Source of the DNA: Vreelandella sedimenti
GTDB lineage: Bacteria > Pseudomonadota > Gammaproteobacteria > Pseudomonadales > Halomonadaceae
Direction of reading: 5' to 3'
Assembly: GCF_013416325.1 (NCBI RefSeq)
Contig: NZ_JACCGK010000015.1
Location: 75,650 to 139,649 of the forward strand
Length of the DNA stretch: 64,000 nt
Below, piece by piece: positions 47,457 to 56,128 of this stretch (positions are counted from its first letter, which is position 1; each line of letters begins with the position of its first letter). Position numbers and translations under genes: made by a program. Below the pieces are notes generated by a model. That model made no database searches and was not told the DNA's origin. It was given only the letters and a program-made list of their open reading frames with translations.

Positions 47457-48533
47457 ATGCCAGAACAGCAGGTTAATAACCTTAACGTCCTCGCTCAAGA
47501 CGTTCTCACCACGCCAGAAGCGCTCAAGAATGCCGTGCCGTTAACGGAGGCGGCCGAGCGCACCGTGATCGAAGGTCGCCAAACCATTCAGAACATCCTG
47601 GATGGCAATGACCCGCGACTGTTGGTAGTGGTCGGCCCATGCTCAATCCACGATGTGGAAGCCGCCCTCGACTACGCCCGCCGTCTTCGTGCGTTGGCTG
47701 ACCAAGTCAGCGATAGCCTATATATCGTGATGCGCGTCTATTTTGAAAAACCGCGCACAACGGTCGGCTGGAAAGGCCTGATCAACGACCCGCACCTCAA
47801 CGACTCCTTTGAGATCGATGAGGGTCTGCATATCGCCCGTAAATTGCTGGTCGATCTGGCCGAAATGGGCTTACCGCTAGCCACTGAAGCGCTAGATCCC
47901 ATTTCTCCCCAATACCTGCAGGACTGCATCAGCTGGTCAGCGATTGGCGCCCGTACCACCGAGTCCCAGACCCACCGGGAAATGGCTTCAGGCCTCTCCT
48001 GCCCGGTCGGCTTTAAAAACGGTACCGACGGCAGCCTGGACGTGGCGATTAACGCGCTTCAGTCCGTGGCCAGCCCGCACAATTTCCTGGGCATTAACCA
48101 GGCGGGCCAGGTAGCCATTATCCGCACCCGCGGCAACGCCTACGGCCACGTCGTTCTACGCGGTGGCAACGGCAAGCCCAACTACGACAGTGTAAGCGTT
48201 GCCCTGGCGGAGAAAGAGCTCGAAAAAGCCAAGCTATCGCCCAACATCATGATCGACTGCTCCCACGCCAATTCCAACAAAGACGCTGCGCTACAGCCAT
48301 TGGTGCTGGAGAACGTCACCAACCAGATTTTGGAAGGCAACACCTCCATTATCGGCCTGATGATTGAATCCAACATTGGCTGGGGTAATCAAAAACTGAC
48401 CCAAGACCTTAGCCAACTGCAGTATGGCGTCTCCATTACCGATGCCTGCATCGACTGGGATACCACTGTGGACACCTTCAACCGCATGAACGATAAACTT
48501 GCCGCCACACTGGCCAAGCGCATCGTCAAATAG
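47457..48533 (+). CDS. aroG: 3-deoxy-7-phosphoheptulonate synthase (class I)
   Basis: First enzyme of the shikimate pathway, condensing PEP and erythrose 4-phosphate. From the ATG at 47457 (AGG eight bases before) 358 residues, the E. coli AroF/G/H size. VVVGPCSIHD, RVYFEKPRTTVGWKGLINDP, GARTTESQTHREMASGLS, GFKNGTDG and DCSHANS (metal-binding Cys/His region) are all present. Which aromatic amino acid inhibits it cannot be read reliably. Followed by a strong terminator. With trpE and trpG it is the second aromatic gene in the window. Confidence 0.93.
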   Translation: MPEQQVNNLNVLAQDVLTTPEALKNAVPLTEAAERTVIEGRQTIQNILDGNDPRLLVVVGPCSIHDVEAALDYARRLRALADQVSDSLYIVMRVYFEKPRTTVGWKGLINDPHLNDSFEIDEGLHIARKLLVDLAEMGLPLATEALDPISPQYLQDCISWSAIGARTTESQTHREMASGLSCPVGFKNGTDGSLDVAINALQSVASPHNFLGINQAGQVAIIRTRGNAYGHVVLRGGNGKPNYDSVSVALAEKELEKAKLSPNIMIDCSHANSNKDAALQPLVLENVTNQILEGNTSIIGLMIESNIGWGNQKLTQDLSQLQYGVSITDACIDWDTTVDTFNRMNDKLAATLAKRIVK

Positions 48534-48540
48534 GTCGGCA

Positions 48541-48562
48541 ACCCCGCTACGGCGGGGTTTTT
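48541..48562 (+). terminator. Rho-independent terminator of aroG
   Basis: CCCCGC-TACG-GCGGGG stem-loop followed by TTTTT, starting eight bases after the aroG stop. A textbook intrinsic terminator, with a stable UACG-type tetraloop. Confidence 0.92.
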
Positions 48563-48571
48563 CATGACTTT

Positions 48572-50701
48572 CTAACGACTAATCTCGCGCCGAAATGGCG
48601 GCAGTGCATCCAGCAGTGCTTGTCCGTAGCGGCGGGTAATCACCCGCTTATCCAGCAAAGTGATCGTCCCGCGATCACTCTCTTTGCGAATCAAGCGCCC
48701 ACAGGCTTGCACCAGCTTAATAGACGCATCGGGCACGCTAATGCGCATAAACGCATTACCGCCCTGGCTCTCTATCCACTCCGCTAACGTAGCACCCACT
48801 GGGTCGTCGGGTACCGCAAAGGGTAACCGTGTAATCACTACGTGCGTCAAATAGTCGCCGGGAAGATCGATACCCTCAGCAAAGCTCGCCAAACCAAAGA
48901 TAATACTGCCCTCGCCCCTATCCACCGCGGCCCGATGACGCTCGATAAGCTCACGTTTAGGTAATGCATCCTGAGCGAGCACGCGCTCCTTCACACTCGC
49001 GGGCAGCGCTTTATCCACCGCACGCAGCTGGGCGCGGGAAGAGAACAGCACCAGCGCCGCCTCTTTGTCGGCCAACTCCGAGACAAAAGTCACAATCGCC
49101 CGCTCATGGGCCTCCCTGTCGCCAGGGTCAGTGGCCTCTTTAGGCACGCGCAGCACGGCATTGGCGTAATCAAAGGGGCTCGGCAGGGCCTGATAGCGGT
49201 AGCGATTCGCCAAGCCTGCACGCTCTTGCAGGCGCTCAAAGCGCCCCAGCGCGGTCAAAGTCGCCGAGGTGACCACCGCTCCATGGCAACGCCCCCATAA
49301 ATGCTTGGCCAGGGTATGCGCGGCTGAAACGGGGCTAGCCGAAAACTCAACTTCCGGCTCCCCCGCTACACGGCTTAGGGTAATCCAGCGAGCGCTGGGC
49401 GCCTCATTAGCAACATCCTGCTCGCTGAAAGCCTGCCACAATGCATGCGCTTCTAAGGCCCGCCCATGAAGCAACGCAATGAGCGGCAGCCAGGTTTCTG
49501 CCTGCTCACGATCGAGGCCAGTCTGTTTATCGGGATCAAGGCTTTCGCGCAGAATATCGCTGATACTCTCGAGGCAGCGCGACAGTGAAGCAAACATCAC
49601 CAATAGCTGTTGCGCCTGTTCCCGCAGGGCATCGGGCACTTGGCCCTTCTCAAAACGCGATTGATGGGTGGCCTCTTCGTCAGCCAAACCGTTTGGCCGC
49701 TCCGCCAACTGATGCCCCATACTAAACACGTCCCCCAGTGCGGGCTCCAGGTTATGAATCAGCTCCGGCAAGCTAACTAAAAGCCGCGACACTGTTGGCT
49801 GAATAGCCAATGCCTGATGAAGGTCGGTCAAACTGCTTCTCAGCGTTTTCAGCCAACGCAAGCAGCCGTGCACCGCAAAGCGGTGAGCAAAGTGGGAAAG
49901 CGCCTTCTCGGGCAGGTGGTGTCCTTCGTCGAAGACAAAGATGCAGTCCGCTGGGTCGGGCAGAATAGCGCCGCCGCCCAAGGCCAAGTCGGCAAGCACG
50001 AGGTCGTGGTTGGCGACAATAACGTCAGCGTTCTCAAGCTCTCGGCGGGAACGAAAAAACGCGCAGGCACCGAAGTGCCCACAGCGCCTACCCGTGCACT
50101 GGCGATGATCCACCGTCAGCCGCCGCCAGTGGGCATCCTCAATCGCCTCAGGCCAATTATCACGATCCCCTTCCCATTCGCCCTGACCGTAAGCTTGCGC
50201 CATATCACTGGCAATCACAGTGAAGTCGCTACTTTGTGTTTGTAGCGACTGCTCAAACAGCGATAGCGTCGGGTTGGGTTCAGTACCTTCAAGCGCCTGA
50301 TCCAGACGTGCCACGCACACATAGCGGCCACGCCCTTTGGCTAATGCGTAGCGAAAAGCAATGCCGCTATGACTGGCCAACGAGGGTAGATCCTGATTCA
50401 GCACCTGCTCCTGAAGGGCGACCGTGGCCGTGGAAATAATCAGCCGCTTGCCCCGCGCTTTCGCGATCGGTAAGGCGGCGATCAGATAGGCCAATGTTTT
50501 ACCGGTACCGGTACCCGCTTCAAGCACACAGACATGGGTATCGCTGGTGCGCTTACCCTCGTCGTCGCTCTCTATATTACCCAGCGTCCGGGCGATTTCG
50601 GCGATCATCATGCGCTGACCGTAGCGTGGGGTCAGCTCAAGGGTGTCCACCACGCGACGGTAAGCGTCTTGAATCTCACTTTTGAGGGCTGTATCGAGCA
50701 T
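48572..50701 (-). CDS. dinG: DinG-family ATP-dependent DNA helicase
   Basis: Superfamily 2, XPD-like 5'-3' DNA helicase. 709 residues. Walker A EAGTGTGKTLAYL near 62-74, the Fe-S cysteines in VCVARLD, CTGRRCGHFGAC (about 145-210), VIVANHDLVLADLALGG, the DEAH-like VFDEGHHLPEKA, and C-terminal motifs GSIIFGLASFAEGIDLPG and QACGRLIRKESDRGTITLLDKR. It helps at R-loops or damaged DNA. DinG fits by length (E. coli 716) and by Fe-S layout better than YoaA (about 636). Confidence 0.88.
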   Translation of the reverse strand: MLDTALKSEIQDAYRRVVDTLELTPRYGQRMMIAEIARTLGNIESDDEGKRTSDTHVCVLEAGTGTGKTLAYLIAALPIAKARGKRLIISTATVALQEQVLNQDLPSLASHSGIAFRYALAKGRGRYVCVARLDQALEGTEPNPTLSLFEQSLQTQSSDFTVIASDMAQAYGQGEWEGDRDNWPEAIEDAHWRRLTVDHRQCTGRRCGHFGACAFFRSRRELENADVIVANHDLVLADLALGGGAILPDPADCIFVFDEGHHLPEKALSHFAHRFAVHGCLRWLKTLRSSLTDLHQALAIQPTVSRLLVSLPELIHNLEPALGDVFSMGHQLAERPNGLADEEATHQSRFEKGQVPDALREQAQQLLVMFASLSRCLESISDILRESLDPDKQTGLDREQAETWLPLIALLHGRALEAHALWQAFSEQDVANEAPSARWITLSRVAGEPEVEFSASPVSAAHTLAKHLWGRCHGAVVTSATLTALGRFERLQERAGLANRYRYQALPSPFDYANAVLRVPKEATDPGDREAHERAIVTFVSELADKEAALVLFSSRAQLRAVDKALPASVKERVLAQDALPKRELIERHRAAVDRGEGSIIFGLASFAEGIDLPGDYLTHVVITRLPFAVPDDPVGATLAEWIESQGGNAFMRISVPDASIKLVQACGRLIRKESDRGTITLLDKRVITRRYGQALLDALPPFRREISR

Positions 50702-50706
50702 GCGGC

Positions 50707-51981
50707 TTAGAGCGTACCTTCCGGCGGATGCACGCAGGGCAGCTTGTCGTTGATATAGCGTTCGATTTCCGGCAGCGAGAAGGCATCCTCTTCACCGACG
50801 AAGCTAATCGACACACCCTTAGCACCAGCTCGACCGGTACGACCGATACGATGTACGTAGTCTTCTGGATCTTCCGGTAGGGTGTAGTTGATGACGTGGC
50901 TAACGTCTTCAATATGGATCCCACGGCCTGCAACGTCAGTGGCGACCAACACCTGAATCTCACCTTCGCGGAAGCTTTCCAGGGTTTTGATACGCTGATT
51001 CTGAGGCACATCGCCTGACAGCATCGCCACACTGACACCGGCTTTTTTGAGCAGGTCATCAAGCTTGCGAACTAAATCGCGACGGTTACCAAAGACCATC
51101 ACACGCTCAAAGCTCTCTTGCTGAAGCAAATTAACCAGCAAGCGCTGCTTGTCGTCATCAGACACCAAATACACACGCTGATCGATGTCCGCCTGATTCT
51201 CAACGGTGACTTCGATCTCAACGTGGGCAGGATCAAGCGTCCATTGACTGGCGAGATTCAAGATATCGTCGGTAAAGGTGGCCGAGAAGAGGAAGGTCTG
51301 GCGCTCCTCTTTTTTCGGCGTGTAGCGAATAATCCGCTTCACATCGGGGATAAAGCCCATCGACAACATGCGGTCGGCTTCATCTAACACCAAAACTTCG
51401 ACTTCATTGAGGTCGATATCGCGCTTCTGATGGAAATCCAACAGACGCCCAGGTGTTGCCACCAGAATATCGATCTTGCTGCCCAGACTTTCACGCTGCT
51501 TCTGGTAGTCCATACCGCCGACCACACTCGCCACGTTGAGCTGGGTGAAGCGTGCTAACGCTTTAGCATCCTTTTCGATCTGCAGTGCCAGCTCACGGGT
51601 GGGCGCAATAATCAAGGCACGCGGAGCCCCTGGCTTTTGACCATTGGGTGTTGGCTCTTCCAGGAAGTAGGCCATCACAGAGATCAAAAAGGCTGCGGTT
51701 TTACCGGTTCCCGTTTGCGCTTTGCCGACAATGTCGCCACCTAATAGCGTTTGGCGCAGGGCCTCCGCTTGAATAGGTGTGCAGTACTCAAACCCTTGGG
51801 CATGAATAGCGCGCATTAAGGGCAGCGGCAGATCAAAGTCATGAAAGCGCCACTTGCCGGCCACGGCGGGCACCTGAAACTGACGAAGATCCCAGTTCGA
51901 CTGGCGACGACGCGGTTTACGGCGGCGACGTTTTGGCTTGCGATTCTGGGCCGGGGCTGTGGTCTGTTCCGACTCGCTCAT
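50707..51981 (-). CDS. rhlB: DEAD-box RNA helicase, RhlB-like
   Basis: 424 residues. The N-terminal ~35 residues are strongly basic ([15 protein letters not shown]), then the Q motif ([26 protein letters not shown]), [35 protein letters not shown] and [10 protein letters not shown]. This layout with a short Arg/Lys N-terminus and a short C-terminal tail fits RhlB of the RNA degradosome. It could instead be RhlE-like. Five bases before dinG on the same strand. Confidence 0.85.
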   Translation of the reverse strand: MSESEQTTAPAQNRKPKRRRRKPRRRQSNWDLRQFQVPAVAGKWRFHDFDLPLPLMRAIHAQGFEYCTPIQAEALRQTLLGGDIVGKAQTGTGKTAAFLISVMAYFLEEPTPNGQKPGAPRALIIAPTRELALQIEKDAKALARFTQLNVASVVGGMDYQKQRESLGSKIDILVATPGRLLDFHQKRDIDLNEVEVLVLDEADRMLSMGFIPDVKRIIRYTPKKEERQTFLFSATFTDDILNLASQWTLDPAHVEIEVTVENQADIDQRVYLVSDDDKQRLLVNLLQQESFERVMVFGNRRDLVRKLDDLLKKAGVSVAMLSGDVPQNQRIKTLESFREGEIQVLVATDVAGRGIHIEDVSHVINYTLPEDPEDYVHRIGRTGRAGAKGVSISFVGEEDAFSLPEIERYINDKLPCVHPPEGTL

Positions 51982-52125
51982 AGGCTGTCTATCTGTCCAT
52001 TGCTGTGGAAGTTGGCATCACGAAGTGCGCATTGTACCAGGGCTTGGCGATAAGAGCGCGTCCTGCTGTCGAAGGAGTCCCAAGGCCTGTTAGAATAGCC
52101 GTCAAATCGACGTAAGGAGCGCGAC

Positions 52126-52383
52126 ATGACGCGTAAGAAAAAAACTCGTTCACTGGCCGACAAGGTGACTATTCGTACCGGCCGGCGGAAAGATTATAAA
52201 AAATGGCGCCACGACAATCCCGACCAAGTGGCCCCTTCGCGCCGTTTTGTAGCGAAAAAGCAACAGCAGCGCAAACTGCAAGCGGTGAGAAAACTCGCTC
52301 GCCAGCAGAGCGGGCAAGATATTGCTATACACCCTGACAAATCGAGCAGTGACGCTAGCAAACCTAAGGGGGACGACTCGTAA
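52126..52383 (+). CDS. Small basic protein of unknown function
   Basis: 85 residues, very rich in Lys, Arg and Gln in the first 65 (MTRKKKTRSLADKVTIRTGR, RRFVAKKQQQRKLQAVRKLA) and acidic/serine at the end. GTAAGGAGCGCGAC provides a clear ribosome site ahead of the ATG. The stop TAA shares its last A with the ATG of xthA (52383), so translation is coupled. The basic, soluble character suggests RNA or ribosome contact; I do not recognise a named family. Confidence 0.7.
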   Translation: MTRKKKTRSLADKVTIRTGRRKDYKKWRHDNPDQVAPSRRFVAKKQQQRKLQAVRKLARQQSGQDIAIHPDKSSSDASKPKGDDS

Positions 52384-53210
52384 TGCGCTTGGTCTCGTTC
52401 AACATTAATGGCATTCGAGCACGACTTCACCAATTACAGGCGTTGATCGACACTCAGCAGCCGGACGTGATCGGGCTGCAAGAAACCAAGGTGCAGGACA
52501 GCGAGTTCCCGCTTGCCGACGTGGAAGCCATGGGCTACCACGTTTTTTATCACGGCCAAAAAGGCCATTACGGCGTCGCTTTAATGTGTCGTCAGGCGCC
52601 CGAAGAGATTTTTTACGGTTTTCCCGATGATGAGGAAGACGCTCAGCGCCGCATGATCGGCGTTCGTCTGATCGCAGAGGATAGAGAAGCCGTGACGGTA
52701 TGGAACGGCTATTTTCCTCAGGGCGAAAACGTTACTCACCCGACCAAATTCCCCCATAAAGAGCGCTTTTATGGCCAGCTAGCGCGATTGCTCAACGAAC
52801 AGCACCGTCCCGACGAGCGGCTAGCGATCATGGGCGACTTTAATATCTCGCCGGAAGATCAGGACATTGGCATTGGCGACGCGAACCGCAAGCGCTGGCT
52901 GCGTGAAGGCAAAACCAGCTTTCAACCCGTTGAGCGCGAATGGCTCGACGGCATTAAAGCTTGGGGGCTTACCGACAGCTATCGCCTCTGCTACCCGCAA
53001 AGCGATGACCGCTTTAGCTGGTTCGACTACCGCTCAAAAGGGTTTAACCAAGAGCCCAAGCGCGGCCTGCGTATCGACTATATTCTCGTCACCAAGGCGC
53101 TAGCTGAGCAGGTCACCGGTGCGGGCATAAACTACGACTTACGCGGCATGGAACGGCCCTCGGATCATGCGCCTACCTGGAGCGACTTCGATATTGCGCT
53201 TAAAATCTAG
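52383..53210 (+). CDS. xthA: Exodeoxyribonuclease III
   Basis: AP endonuclease and 3'-repair enzyme of base-excision repair. 275 residues of the exonuclease-endonuclease-phosphatase fold: RLVSFNINGIRARL, GLQETKVQDSEFP (Glu), MGDFNISPEDQDIG (Asp/Asn), FSWFDYRSKGFN, RIDYILVTKAL and SDHAPTWSDF (Asp-His). Normal length (E. coli 268). Coupled to the small basic protein upstream. Confidence 0.94.
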   Translation: MRLVSFNINGIRARLHQLQALIDTQQPDVIGLQETKVQDSEFPLADVEAMGYHVFYHGQKGHYGVALMCRQAPEEIFYGFPDDEEDAQRRMIGVRLIAEDREAVTVWNGYFPQGENVTHPTKFPHKERFYGQLARLLNEQHRPDERLAIMGDFNISPEDQDIGIGDANRKRWLREGKTSFQPVEREWLDGIKAWGLTDSYRLCYPQSDDRFSWFDYRSKGFNQEPKRGLRIDYILVTKALAEQVTGAGINYDLRGMERPSDHAPTWSDFDIALKI

Positions 53211-53253
53211 ACCTCCCTGCATACGGCGTTAGGGCGCCGCGAGGGCGCTGTGA

Positions 53254-53291
53254 ACCCATCTATGGGTGCTACTTTTTCCATCCCTGGAAAA
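53254..53291. repeat. Pair of hairpins, possible extragenic repeat
   Basis: ACCCAT-CT-ATGGGT (53254-53267) is followed by TTTTCCA-TCCC-TGGAAAA (53274-53291); both stems are perfect. They lie between the convergent ends of xthA and the TPR gene, next to a GC-rich stretch at 53230-53250. Two adjoining small hairpins at a gene end look like a REP-type extragenic element or a two-way terminator. Confidence 0.5.
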
Positions 53292-53357
53292 GAGCCTCGC
53301 TTTACCCTATCGCCGATCCACTGTACTGGACGAACATCTTTTTCTACGTGAGATTAA

Positions 53358-54422
53358 CTAGTTAAAGCTGGCCAGCCACTGCTCCGCCTCCTCGTCACCT
53401 AGCGAGGAGGCGAGGGCAAAAGCTTGTTTCGCTTGTCCATCCTCACCCCAGGCGTAAGCGAGTTGGCCATAGGCTCGCCAGTCGGAGGCAGTTTGCGTAT
53501 GCAGCGCTAAGGTGTGCCAGGCATTCAGGGCCTTCTCAACGTCTTTGGCCTGCCTCCAGGCGTTGGCAAGCAAACGCAGATGGGTCTCATCGCGGACTAT
53601 ATCGCCCTCATTCAGCGCCCGCTCTAGATGCTCTGCCGCTCTAGCGGGGGTTCCGCCCGCGAGATGGAGTTGGATCAACAGCCAGAAATCTTCCTGCCCG
53701 GTCAACTTACCTAATTGCCACGCCGTCTCCCACAAGCCAGCCGCTACCCCTGACTGACCAGCCTGCTGAGCAAGCCCGGCGGCTTGGCGCCAATCGGCGG
53801 CGTCGCTTTGCGCATTCAAGCCATCCAGCAGCCAGCCCAATGCCTGATCGCCTTGTCCTGCATTGCGATACACAGCAAGCGCCAGAGTCTGCTGTACTTC
53901 GCTTAGCTCTGGCGTCTCATTAAGTGCCTGCTCTAACCGGTCAGCGGCGTCTTTCCAACGCTCCTGTTGCGCCAGCAGGCGGGTTAGCTGCCATGTAGTA
54001 TCAATATCCTGCTGATTGGTTAACCACTCACTGAGTAACTCAATGGCCTGATCGTGCTGACCGGCAGCACGGCGCAGTGAGGCCTCCTCACGTAGCCAAC
54101 GGGCGGCTTGGGCACTATCGATACCGTTTAAGCCACGGGCAATCGCCAGCCGATCCGCTGCCGCAGCATGCTGATCCTGACGCGCCAAGGCACCTGCCGC
54201 CAACTGCTGATAGAGCGCACTGGCCCACTGATCCGATTGGTTGCCGGATGCCAACCGCTCAGCCTGGGCCGTTGCCCGCTCAACGACCTGAGCCAACGCC
54301 CCCTCTTTTAACTGGCTTTGCAGCGCATTGAGGTCAGCAATCACATCGCCTTGCAGCGCAGGACTGGCCTGTGATGAGAGAGACCAAACGCTTAATAATA
54401 AAAGGCATAAAAGACGCTTCAT
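53358..54422 (-). CDS. Tetratricopeptide-repeat protein of the TonB2 cluster
   Basis: 354 residues. Signal peptide (MKRLLCLLLLSVWSLSSQAS) followed by helical repeats of about 34 residues, e.g. WQLTRLLAQQERWKDAADRLEQAL and WLLIQLHLAGGTPARAAEHLERAL, typical of TPR/Sel1-like periplasmic proteins. It is the last gene of a cluster in the order DUF3450-ttpC-exbB-exbD-tonB-TPR, as in Vibrio TonB2 loci, where the TPR protein supports TonB2-dependent uptake. The exact contact is not known here. Confidence 0.82.
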   Translation of the reverse strand: MKRLLCLLLLSVWSLSSQASPALQGDVIADLNALQSQLKEGALAQVVERATAQAERLASGNQSDQWASALYQQLAAGALARQDQHAAAADRLAIARGLNGIDSAQAARWLREEASLRRAAGQHDQAIELLSEWLTNQQDIDTTWQLTRLLAQQERWKDAADRLEQALNETPELSEVQQTLALAVYRNAGQGDQALGWLLDGLNAQSDAADWRQAAGLAQQAGQSGVAAGLWETAWQLGKLTGQEDFWLLIQLHLAGGTPARAAEHLERALNEGDIVRDETHLRLLANAWRQAKDVEKALNAWHTLALHTQTASDWRAYGQLAYAWGEDGQAKQAFALASSLGDEEAEQWLASFN

Positions 54423-54426
54423 TCCG

Positions 54427-55188
54427 CTACCTCAACTGAAACTCGATCCGCTGGGTGGCATTGCGTAACCGATCACTGGGTTCAAATTGCCACTGGCTAA
54501 TTGCATCCCGTGCGGCATCGTCAAAAACGCGGCGCGGCTGGGCATTGGTGACGCGAATAGAGGAAGCCTCAACACTGCCATCGCGGCGAATTGTAAACGC
54601 CACTTCTACAAAACCCTCCATACCCCGACGCTGCGCGCGTGGCGGATAGCTGGGGTTCACCCGGCTGGTCGGCGTAGCTTGGCCAACACTCACCGGTTCG
54701 TTAGAGGGAGCGGGCTCAGCCGCTGGAGCTGCCTCGCGCTCAGCAGGTTCGCTCGGCTCAGCAGTTGTAGCGGCGGGCGCTGGCTCAGCAGGCGCTTCTC
54801 GCGGCGCAGGCTCCGGTTCGGGAACAGGTTCAGGCTGTGGCTCCGGCTCTACCTCGGTAAGCTCAGGGAGTTCACTGTCCATTTCAACCGGTTCAACGGG
54901 CTCATCCGGTAGCTCTACTTCCGGTAAACTGATAGTGCTTTCTGCTACCGGAGGCGGCTCGGGTGCAGGCATGGGCGGTGGCGCTTGCTGGGGTGCCGCT
55001 TCAACAGGTTGAGGTGTGGGCGCCTCCTGCTCAGGGGCCACTTCCGGCGCTTCAATCATGGTCATCGCCATGCTCATGGTCAGCTCTTCGGGCTCCCGCT
55101 CAGGGGGTGCCACTAGCTGGGCAAGCAGCCAGAACAAGCCCACCGCCAGCACGACACCTCCCAATAACGACAGCAGGTGGCGCATCAT
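54427..55188 (-). CDS. tonB2: TonB-family energy transducer (TonB2-like)
   Basis: Transfers proton-motive force from ExbB/ExbD to outer-membrane receptors. 253 residues: membrane helix 5-26 (LLSLLGGVVLAVGLFWLLAQL), a long Pro/Glu/Ala-rich spacer (about 40-165, runs of PEP and PAP) that spans the periplasm, and the TonB C-terminal domain (VNPSYPPRAQRRGMEGFVEV, VTNAQPRRVFDDAARDAISQW). The short cytoplasmic N-terminus and position after exbD mark it as the TonB2 type. Overlaps exbD by four bases. Confidence 0.9.
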   Translation of the reverse strand: MMRHLLSLLGGVVLAVGLFWLLAQLVAPPEREPEELTMSMAMTMIEAPEVAPEQEAPTPQPVEAAPQQAPPPMPAPEPPPVAESTISLPEVELPDEPVEPVEMDSELPELTEVEPEPQPEPVPEPEPAPREAPAEPAPAATTAEPSEPAEREAAPAAEPAPSNEPVSVGQATPTSRVNPSYPPRAQRRGMEGFVEVAFTIRRDGSVEASSIRVTNAQPRRVFDDAARDAISQWQFEPSDRLRNATQRIEFQLR

Positions 55189-55592
55189 GACCCGCTCCGA
55201 CTCGCCGCCACCGCCACTTGGTCAACACCCGCCTCACGTAGGCGATCCATCACCTCGATCAGCAAGCCCGTGGTGGATTCTCGATCCGCCTGGATAACCA
55301 CTGAGCCATCATCACTTAACATATCGGCTACCTGCTGGCCGATCCGGTGGGCGTCCACGGGGCTGCCATCTACCCACACCGCACCCTCGGGGGAAATCGC
55401 CACGAGCACTTGGGCATCCGGGCGCGGGGTGGCGGCGCTGGATTCCGGCCGCTCAATCTCGACACCGCTCTCTTTGACAAAGCTGGTAGTCACAATAAAG
55501 AAAATCAGCATGATAAATACCACGTCGAGCATCGGGGTAAGATTCACCTCATTGCTCTCAGCAGTCGCATCTATGGAACGACGTCTACGCAT
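55185..55592 (-). CDS. exbD2: ExbD-type biopolymer transport protein
   Basis: 135 residues from the ATG at 55592, which has GGAGGA five bases upstream. NLTPMLDVVFIMLIFFIVTTSF is the single membrane helix with the proton-carrying Asp; a periplasmic domain (FVKESGVEIERPESS, TGLLIEVMDRLREAG) follows. Upstream in-frame ATG at 55625 lies within exbB. The start overlaps the exbB stop by eight bases. Confidence 0.92.
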   Translation of the reverse strand: MRRRRSIDATAESNEVNLTPMLDVVFIMLIFFIVTTSFVKESGVEIERPESSAATPRPDAQVLVAISPEGAVWVDGSPVDAHRIGQQVADMLSDDGSVVIQADRESTTGLLIEVMDRLREAGVDQVAVAASRSGS

Positions 55593-56127
55593 CACTCTCC
55601 TCCAGTGCCCGCGCCAGGCGATCATGCAGCCGCTGGTCTTCGCGACGGATGACGTGCTCTAAACGACTAATAAATAGCAGCCCCACCACGGCAATGGCCA
55701 TGCCGGTCAAGGTCGGCAGCGTCGCCCGGGCGACCCCGTCTGCCATAGCGCGGGCTTGATGGGTCTCACTCAACGAAAGGCTATCGAATACGCTAATCAT
55801 GCCCGTCACGGTGCCTAACAAACCTAGTAACGGACATAGCGCGACTAACAGTTTTAACCATGGCAAGGGTTTTCGCAGCCTGGCGACCAGCGCCTCGGCC
55901 CACACCTGACGCAGTGTTCGGGCACTCCAGCTGGTGTGGTCGCTACGCGCCGCCCAGCGGCGCAACAGTTGACGCCGCGCTATACGCCAGGTAATTCGGT
56001 AGTACCACCAGCGCTCCATGGCCATGGCAAACACCAATACGGCCACGATGGCCAAAACCACCAGGACCGCGCCACCCGCCTCTACTAAGCGCTCAACGGG
56101 TTCGAGCCAGAGGGGAAGAGATGACAT
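55585..56127 (-). CDS. exbB2: ExbB/TolQ-family proton channel protein
   Basis: 180 residues, three membrane helices. The first is near 17-35 (GGAVLVVLAIVAVLVFAMAM); the MotA/TolQ/ExbB core is at about 85-160 with LLVALCPLLGLLGTVTGMISVFD and ARATLPTLTGMAIAVVGLLFISRL, including the conserved Thr/Gly of the channel. Forms the pentamer around ExbD. Lies one base after the ttpC-like gene. Confidence 0.92.
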   Translation of the reverse strand: MSSLPLWLEPVERLVEAGGAVLVVLAIVAVLVFAMAMERWWYYRITWRIARRQLLRRWAARSDHTSWSARTLRQVWAEALVARLRKPLPWLKLLVALCPLLGLLGTVTGMISVFDSLSLSETHQARAMADGVARATLPTLTGMAIAVVGLLFISRLEHVIRREDQRLHDRLARALEESDA

Positions 56128-56128
56128 G

